Source of the DNA: an uncultured Clostridia bacterium
GTDB lineage: Bacteria > Bacillota > Clostridia > TANB77 > CAG-508
DNA length: 12,305 nt
Direction: 5' to 3'
NCBI GenBank assembly: GCA_948664205.1
Contig: CAPNDH010000041.1
Location: 1 to 12,305, forward strand
This document shows positions 6,658 to 12,305 of the stretch, in pieces. The notes below the pieces were generated by a model. That model saw only the letters and a list, made by a program, of their open reading frames with translations, was not told the origin of the DNA and made no database searches. Positions within the stretch are counted from its first letter, which is position 1. Each line of letters opens with the position of its first letter. The translations under genes and the position numbers were made by a program.

Positions 6658-7955
6658 AATTCATTCCTGCTGTATAACCTGTTGAATATGCTATTTGCAA
6701 ATTGAAACCTCCTGTATATGCATCTACATCTATTACTTCTCCTGCAAAGTATAGTCCTTCTACTATTTTTGATTCCATTGTTTTTGGGTTTATTTCTTTT
6801 ACCTTTATTCCTCCTGCTGTTACTATTGCTTCTTCTATGCCTCTAAAACCTTCTAGTGTTATAGTAAATTTTTTTAATAGTTTTACTAGTTTTATTCTTT
6901 CTTCTTTTGTTATACTATTTACTTTTTTGTTTTCATCTATTCCTAGTAAATTGATTACTGGTATAATTAGTTTTTGTGGTAATAATTCATTTAAGCTATT
7001 TTTTATTTCTTTATTTTTATTTGTTTCAAAATCTCTTAAAATTCTAGCATTTAATTTTTCTTCTGATAATGCTGGTTTTAAATCTATTTTTAATAGTATT
7101 CTGCCATCTTTTAATAATTCTTCTATGTTTTTATAGCGTAATAAATGACTGCTTGCACTTAATATTGTAGGCCCTGATACTCCAAAATGTGTAAATAACA
7201 TTTCTCCAAAGTCTTCATATATTTTTTTATTTTTAGTTTCATCTATAATTTCTACTGCCACATTTCTTAGGCTTAAACCTTGCAAGTTTTTGCACAAGTT
7301 TAATGATGTTTCATATGTAGATTTAGCTATATTTTGTTTTTCCACTTTAATATTGTTAGTTACTGTAATTGGAACTAAAGAAGGTCTTATTTCACTAGTT
7401 GTATGACCTAATTCTTTTGCCATTTTATATCCGTCTCCTGTTGAACCAGTTAGCGGATAACTTTTTCCTCCTGTTGCTATTATAACTTTCCCAGCTTTTA
7501 TTTTTTCTTTATTTTCTAGCTCTACTCCTATTACTTTTAAATCTTCTACAATTATTCTATTTACTTTTGTATTTAGCAATATCTTTACATTATTTTTTCT
7601 AAGCTCTTTTTCAAATGCATTTCTTACATCAATAGATTTATCGCTTACTGGAAATATTCTATTTCCTCGTTCTTCTTTTGTATTTACTCCATTTTCTTTT
7701 AACATTTTAATTATATCTTTATTTGTAAAGTTTTCAAAACTACTATATAAAAACCTACCATTGCCAGGAATATTTTTTATAAAGTCCTCCATTTCTAAAG
7801 AACTTGTAATATTACATCTTCCTTTTCCTGTTATTAATAGTTTTTTTCCTAACATATTATTTTTTTCTACTAATATAACTTCATTGCCACTTTTTGCTGA
7901 TGATATAGCAGACATCATCCCCGCTGGTCCTCCGACCTATAACTACAACTTTCAT
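6656..7955 (-). pseudogene. BaiN/HI0933-family flavoprotein with a one-base frameshift near the start
   Basis: Members are FAD-dependent proteins annotated as NAD(P)/FAD-dependent oxidoreductases. The long frame (6656-7918, 420 aa) holds GKGRCNITS, a family signature, and the C-terminal YFAGEVIDVDAYTGGFNLQ FAD-binding block. It begins abruptly, lacking the Rossmann GxGxxG. The missing part is directly upstream but out of frame: from the ATG at 7955 the DNA reads MKVVVIG, and removing one base (the G at 7934 on the plus strand) gives MKVVVIGGGPAGMMSAI. The restored protein is 432 aa, normal for the family. The ATG at 7955 has AAGGGA upstream. Either a recent inactivating mutation or a base-call error; everything else looks intact, so error is plausible. 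The gene stands convergent to the Cys-rich peptides. Confidence 0.85.
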
Positions 7956-7970
7956 ACTTTCCCTTCTTTT

Positions 7971-8097
7971 TAATTATTCACTATTCATTATTCACTCTTC
8001 ACTATTCATTAAAGCTATTTCTTTAAAGCATAGTTCGCCAAAGGCGGTAACCCATACAATTGTAATTATTGATTAAAGTTATTTCTTTGAATAATTA
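7971..8097. mobile_element. MITE-like 127-bp element with perfect 10-bp terminal inverted repeats
   Basis: TAATTATTCA (7971-7980) and TGAATAATTA (8088-8097) are exact inverted repeats. Inside are five tandem 7-bp units of the type TTCAYTA (7978-8012), a 20-bp direct repeat matching at 18 of 20 positions (8008-8027 and 8072-8091), and a small CGCC-AAA-GGCG hairpin (8036-8046). No coding potential is visible. The right end supplies the TAA stop of the Fic-family gene at 8095-8097, and the left end reaches to within about 15 bases of the flavoprotein start codon. No target-site duplication is obvious to me. Confidence 0.55.
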
Positions 8098-9027
8098 TAA
8101 TTCTGTATAACATTTATCTTTTATAAATTTTCTTATTTTTAATTCATCTTTGCCTTCATAATAATCTATAAGTAACTCTTTAAACTCTTCTGTTAATTCT
8201 GTTGGAATACTTATTAGTCCTTTTCCTTTTGAAATAAGATAATGATTTATAAATATAACTGATGTTCTCTTATTTCCGTCAATAAAAATTTGTTTTTTCA
8301 TTGTGTATAATAAAAGTTCAATTGCTTTATCTATGTCTTTTAGTTGACTACTTAATATTTCTTCTAGTTCTTCTTTTATAACACTTTCTATTGGCAAACT
8401 TGGTTTCCATTTAGTTCCTCCTATACTTACAGGAACACTTCTTATTTTTCCCGCTGTATAGTAAAAACCCTCTTCTACTATTTTATTTATTTCACATAGC
8501 AAGTTGAAATTAGTTTGTTCTAAAATAACATTCTTATTTATTATAAATTCCCATGCATGTTTTAAATTTAGTATTTTTAGTATATCTTCCGATGTCATAT
8601 TATTTACTTTTCCACCTTCAATAATATTCTCTGTATCTGCATATGTAGTTGCTACTCCTTCTAATACTGCTTGTTTATAAATTGTTTCTACTAAATGTCT
8701 CTTTGCAAAATCTATATTTATTTCAATATTTGAATTCAATTTTTCTTCTATATAATTTAATTTTTTTAATTGCTTTGATATTTCTCTTATTTGCTTTTTT
8801 AATTCTTTAGCTCTAATACTATTATTTAAAATTAAATTATATAACTCTTCAGAATATTCTCCAATATATTTTGTAAGAGGTATTCCATCTTCTCGTAAAT
8901 GTACATATATATATTTATTTGAATCATTCTTTCTTATTTCAATTGCCCCATACTCTAATGAATTTAATTCACGTTCTAGCATCTGTTTATTTTGTAGAAG
9001 ATTTATAATTTGAATTTTATCTTCCAT
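8095..9027 (-). CDS. Fic/Doc-family protein with Gln in place of the catalytic His (310 aa)
   Basis: Fic proteins usually transfer AMP or another phosphate-containing group to target proteins, using HxFx(D/N)(G/A)N(G/K)R. The product has a charged helical N-terminal part (about 60-110), a TTYADTENIIEGG stretch (127-139) where class II Fic proteins carry the inhibitory helix, GKIRSVPVSIGG (193-204), and the core motif QIFIDGNKR (246-254). The phosphate-binding Asp-Gly-Asn-Lys-Arg is kept, but the base His is Gln246. Related Firmicutes proteins with this QxFxDGNKR form appear familiar to me, so this may be a subfamily trait rather than decay. ATG at 9027 follows AAGGAGG by 6 bases. No antitoxin-like partner is adjacent. 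Its stop codon lies within the MITE-like element. Confidence 0.82.
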   Translation of the reverse strand: MEDKIQIINLLQNKQMLERELNSLEYGAIEIRKNDSNKYIYVHLREDGIPLTKYIGEYSEELYNLILNNSIRAKELKKQIREISKQLKKLNYIEEKLNSNIEINIDFAKRHLVETIYKQAVLEGVATTYADTENIIEGGKVNNMTSEDILKILNLKHAWEFIINKNVILEQTNFNLLCEINKIVEEGFYYTAGKIRSVPVSIGGTKWKPSLPIESVIKEELEEILSSQLKDIDKAIELLLYTMKKQIFIDGNKRTSVIFINHYLISKGKGLISIPTELTEEFKELLIDYYEGKDELKIRKFIKDKCYTEL

Positions 9028-9041
9028 TTTCTTCCTCCTTA

Positions 9042-9096
9042 AAAATGTGAAACATTTACTTTGCTTCTCAACGCTTTTGTTTCACATTTTATTATA
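9042..9096 (-). promoter_or_regulatory. Promoter -10 and 12-bp inverted-repeat operator or leader hairpin before the Fic gene
   Basis: On the minus strand TATAAT (9096 to 9091) is followed immediately by AAAATGTGAAAC (9090-9079). The same 12 bases return as a perfect inverted repeat at 9053-9042, 25 bases away and just before the ribosome binding site. The left arm also forms its own small palindrome AATGTGAAACATT (9044-9056). The first arm would cover the transcription start, as a repressor operator often does. As RNA, only part of the stem may be transcribed. No convincing -35 box is seen. Confidence 0.5.
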
Positions 9097-9192
9097 TCAT
9101 ATATTTTTTAATATTGTATATACTTTTTAACAATTTATAAACAAATTTCTATCATATTGGTGTTTATTCTTATATTATGACTATCAAAATAT

Positions 9193-10926
9193 CTATTTTA
9201 TAAGTATTTCTTCCTTACTACTATATAGCTCATAATACTTTCCTTTTCTCTCCATTAATTCTTCATGTGTTCCTAATTCAGCAATCTTTTTATCTTCCAA
9301 AAATAGAATTAAATCAGAATTTTTTATTGTATTTAACCTATGTGCTATTACAAATGCTATTTTTCCACTTAATATTTCTTTTGTTGCATTCATTATATAT
9401 TCTTCAAATTCTAAATCTAAGTTTGATGTTACTTCGTCTAATATTATTAAGTCAGCATCTTTTAGTATTGCTCTTGCAAAGCTTAATAGTTGTTTTTCTC
9501 CATATGATAGTAAATCTGTTTTTGTATTTATAATTGTATTATATCCTTGTGGTAATTTACTAATTTTTTCATCTAGTCCAATTTTTTTACATACTTGTTT
9601 TATTTTCTTTTCTGTTACATCTGCTTTATTTCCAAATTTTATATTTTCTAATATTGTTTTTTCAAATATTACTGGCTCTTGAAATACATATGCAATATTG
9701 CTTCTCAATTCTTCTAATTTATATTCTTTATAATCAATACCATTTATTAAAATACTTCCATTACATATATCATAAAATCTTGGTAATAAGTTTACAAGTG
9801 ATGTTTTTCCTGTTCCACTTTTCCCTACTATTGCAATTTGCATTGGTTTTTCTACTGAAAAATTAATTTTATCTAGTATTGTATTTACTCCATCATAACT
9901 TAGGCTTACATCTTTAAATTGTACTTTTTCTATATCATCTAAACTTCTTGTTCCTTCGTTTTGTTCTTTTGGCATTTTATATATTTTCAATACATTTAAG
10001 AAACAATTATATCTATTATTAAAATTATGTACATGATCTAACAACGATTTCATATGTCTATTTATATCATCTACATAGTCTACCATAAGCATAATAGTCG
10101 ATGCCATTCCTATACCTAAACTTAATTCATTTCCACCTATAATTAAAATCGTTATAACACTTGCAAATGTTAATAATGAAAATAATCCATTATGCATTGC
10201 TATTATTTTATTTGATTTTATTATTTCTTTTTTACATTTGTTTAGTGTTGCATTTATATGTTCTAAATTTATTTCTTCTAATTTTAATGTTTTTGTTGTT
10301 CCATAACTTTCTATATATTCGTTTATATTTCCTTGTAAATCTATTACTATTTTTTGTAAGTTTCTATATATCTTTGTTGTCTTGAAATAGAATGGTGTTA
10401 AAATTATATATGATAATGTAAATATTCCTAATATTATCATTCCTAATTTAAAATTTAATATTAACAGTATAATAGCTATTGTAACTGTTAATGCAAGTCT
10501 TACACTAATAATTCCTACAAGGTTCCATACAAATAAGTGTGCAGCTTCCCATGCTTGTGGTCCTACTATTTCAAACAAGTTCCCTGCTTGAACTTTGTCT
10601 AGTTCAATTATTTTAGCTTCTTGAATGCTTTTAAATACTTTATTCTTTATTTCATTATTATTAGAATAATAACAATTGTGTCTTCTTATTTCAGTATATC
10701 TATCTGTAAAAAATCTAATTATTACAATTATAACTAGGACTATTGATAGTACTATTACCAATTTCATATTTCCTTCTGGTATAGCTTTATCTATTACTGT
10801 TTTCATTATAAATGGATATGATAATGCATAAAGTAGTAATTGTAAAACTAAAATAATTCCTATTATAATTGTTTCTTTTTTATTTTTTGTAAAATTAAAC
10901 ATTTCTTTTAAAGCTTGTTTGTTCAT
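9193..10926 (-). CDS. ABC exporter half-transporter with canonical ATP site (577 aa)
   Basis: A type IV (multidrug/lipid/peptide exporter) half-transporter. Hydrophobic helices lie at about 19-41, 55-72, 132-157, 160-180 and 247-285, forming the transmembrane domain, followed by the nucleotide-binding domain from about 335. That domain has Walker A GKSGTGKT (368-375), Q-loop Gln416, signature LSYGE (473-477, changed from LSGGQ), Walker B LIILD with the catalytic Glu498, and H-loop His529. The length is full for the family. It starts at 10926, overlapping the TGA of the upstream transporter gene as ATGA, so the two are translationally coupled and should form a heterodimer. The substrate cannot be read from sequence. 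An AGAGGA about 10 bases before the ATG serves as ribosome binding site. Confidence 0.92.
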   Translation of the reverse strand: MNKQALKEMFNFTKNKKETIIIGIILVLQLLLYALSYPFIMKTVIDKAIPEGNMKLVIVLSIVLVIIVIIRFFTDRYTEIRRHNCYYSNNNEIKNKVFKSIQEAKIIELDKVQAGNLFEIVGPQAWEAAHLFVWNLVGIISVRLALTVTIAIILLILNFKLGMIILGIFTLSYIILTPFYFKTTKIYRNLQKIVIDLQGNINEYIESYGTTKTLKLEEINLEHINATLNKCKKEIIKSNKIIAMHNGLFSLLTFASVITILIIGGNELSLGIGMASTIMLMVDYVDDINRHMKSLLDHVHNFNNRYNCFLNVLKIYKMPKEQNEGTRSLDDIEKVQFKDVSLSYDGVNTILDKINFSVEKPMQIAIVGKSGTGKTSLVNLLPRFYDICNGSILINGIDYKEYKLEELRSNIAYVFQEPVIFEKTILENIKFGNKADVTEKKIKQVCKKIGLDEKISKLPQGYNTIINTKTDLLSYGEKQLLSFARAILKDADLIILDEVTSNLDLEFEEYIMNATKEILSGKIAFVIAHRLNTIKNSDLILFLEDKKIAELGTHEELMERKGKYYELYSSKEEILIK

Positions 10927-12254
10927 ACGTATTCTTCCTCTATTTTATCTTGATTTAATTCATATATTTTTTTATAAGTTTCATTCTCTAACAATTGTTT
11001 ATGAGTTCCTATTGTAGCACTTTTGTTATTCAAGTATATTACCTTATCAAAATTTGGCGCTAAACCTATATCATGTGTTATTATAATTTTTGTAAATAAA
11101 TCTTCTAAGCTCATTAAATTATTTAATATTTGCTTTTTATTAATTCTGTCTATTGCACTAAATGAATCATCAAATATCATAATTGTTTTTGTTTTTGTGA
11201 AAGCTCTTACTAAAACTAGTCTTTGTCTTTGTCCTTTTGATAGAGCAATTCCTTTTTTACCTATTTTGCTTTCATATCCATCTTTTAGTTTTTGTATGTC
11301 GTCATCTAATGCAAAAAACTTAGATATATTTATCATTTCTTCATTTGGCATATATGGTACTAATATTTTTATATTTTCTGCTATTGTTCTTGAAAACAAG
11401 TAAGAATCTTGAAGTAACAGACATATATTTTCTCTAATTATACTTTTATTTAAGTCTCTAATTTCAGTATTTCCTATTTTTATGCTTCCAGTATATTCAT
11501 AAAAGCCTACTAAAGCTTTTAATAATATTGACTTTCCGCTTCCTGTACTTCCTACAACCATTACTTTTTCATTTTCTTTTATTTCAAAGTTTAGGTTCTC
11601 TAGTATTGTAGTTCCATTTACTTTAATACTTGCATTTTTAAAAGTTATTTTTTTATTTTCTAATACAATTTGTTTTTTATTCTTTTCATCTTCTGTTGTT
11701 AAGTTTAAAAGATTTTCTAGCCTACTATATGATTCCCTAAATAAGTTTAATGCTTCTATTATGGTTGCTATATCTGTAAAAGATTTTGTTACTTTATTCG
11801 AGTAACTTAAAGTAACATATATTGAACCTATTGTTATACTTCCTAGCATATATAAATAAGAACCTAAAATGAATATACAAGGTGGTCCAAATTTCACTAT
11901 ATTTTCTACTCCTAACTTATAGCTTGTATCCATTTTTACTGATTCTTTATGAAACTCAATACTTTTATCTAATATTTTTTCAAATTCTTTTTCTTCTTTT
12001 TTTTGTAAATTATTTAGTTTTATAAATTTTACATTGTTGAAATTATCATTCATTTTAGAATATAGTTTTTTTTGCATTTCTATTTTTTTCTTAATTATAA
12101 CTTTTGACTTTTTGCAATATATTATTGAACTAATTATGATAAACAATGATAAAAATATCATTATACTAGATAACCTAAAATCTATATTTATTAATTGACC
12201 TATTGCAAATATAATTATTAGTACTATATCTAATATGTATGTTAATTGTGTATG
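10923..12254 (-). pseudogene. ABC exporter half-transporter, 5'-truncated, with degenerate ATP site
   Basis: The frame is open from the stop at 10923 to about 12254, where it meets an in-frame TAG (12258-12260) at the edge of an IS-like end. Upstream of the first convenient ATG (12161) the DNA still encodes typical exporter membrane sequence (ILDIVLIIIFAIGQLINIDF), so that ATG is not the native start. Counting from Met 12161: membrane stretches at about 1-15 and 92-115, Walker A GSTGSGKS (204-211), Gln251, signature LSKGQ (307-311), Walker B TIMIFD followed by Asp332 instead of Glu, His363. About 130 N-terminal residues (first membrane helices) are missing compared with a 575-aa half-transporter. 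It is the partner of the 577-aa gene and probably no longer functional. Confidence 0.82.
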
Positions 12255-12305
12255 GATCTATGTCAAGTTTTTGGACACTTTTTTTGAGAATTTTTTTATA
12301 TTTTT
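12253..12305. mobile_element. End of an IS3-like insertion sequence, running off the window
   Basis: The sequence TGGATCTATGTCAAGTTTT followed by TGGACA (12253-12277) has the length, TG start and TTGGACA end of the terminal inverted repeat of IS3-family elements of the IS150 group. It coincides with the point where the ABC exporter reading frame breaks. Only about 50 bases are visible, with no transposase codons, so the family is inferred from the terminus alone. Confidence 0.55.

Noticed and set aside
8095..9027. Toxin-antitoxin pair with the Fic/Doc protein as toxin
   Set aside because: No small antitoxin gene adjoins it in either direction, and the catalytic His is missing.
9097..9192. 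Terminator after the ABC exporter pair
   Set aside because: Only very short AT stems are visible and no stem with a following T-tract, so read-through into the Fic gene cannot be excluded.

Overview
The window is about 12.3 kb of very AT-rich DNA. It has typical Firmicutes gene signals: strong AGGAGG-type ribosome binding sites, four-base gene overlaps, TATAAT boxes and a rho-independent terminator. The gene content (mutL followed by miaA, a putative membrane-fusion HlyD-like protein, a BaiN/HI0933-type flavoprotein, tiny Cys/Gly-rich membrane peptides) points to an uncultured or gut-type member of the Clostridia. No marker fixes a finer rank.

Layout. Almost everything lies on the minus strand. 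From the right edge leftwards: the end of an IS3-like insertion sequence (12253 to the edge) abuts a 5'-truncated ABC exporter half-transporter (10923-12254). A second, intact half-transporter (9193-10926) overlaps it by four bases. Then come a Fic/Doc-family protein (8095-9027) with an inverted repeat over its promoter, a 127-bp MITE-like element (7971-8097), and a BaiN/HI0933-family flavoprotein whose dinucleotide-binding motif is broken by one extra base (6656-7955). Next is a two-gene plus-strand unit of Cys/Gly-rich small membrane peptides (6281-6397, 6477-6599) ending in a perfect terminator. Across a 95-bp heptad-repeat palindrome, the minus-strand unit mutL - small membrane protein - miaA - HlyD-like protein (6004 down to 991) follows, with gaps of 4, 88 and 8 bases. 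The left end holds a pRiA4b ORF-3-like gene (81-830) and, directly after it, a short tail that looks like the last residues of an RlmD-type rRNA methyltransferase.

How the genes work together. mutL and miaA are a conserved housekeeping pair (mismatch repair, tRNA A37 prenylation). The membrane protein and the HlyD-like protein look like passengers of the same transcript. The two ABC genes read as a heterodimeric exporter with one intact and one degenerate ATP site, now probably inactivated by the IS. The paired Cys-rich peptides are the least understood genes here.

Notable non-genic content. There are three kinds of small repeat: a 53-bp palindromic element present twice (once inside mutL in frame, once at the 3' end of the membrane-protein gene), a palindrome built of 7-bp units, and a MITE-like element that also starts with 7-bp units and supplies the stop codon of the Fic gene. 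I did not find a clearly new defence or biosynthetic system. The most original signals are the small repeats inside or at the ends of genes and the Cys-rich peptide pair.
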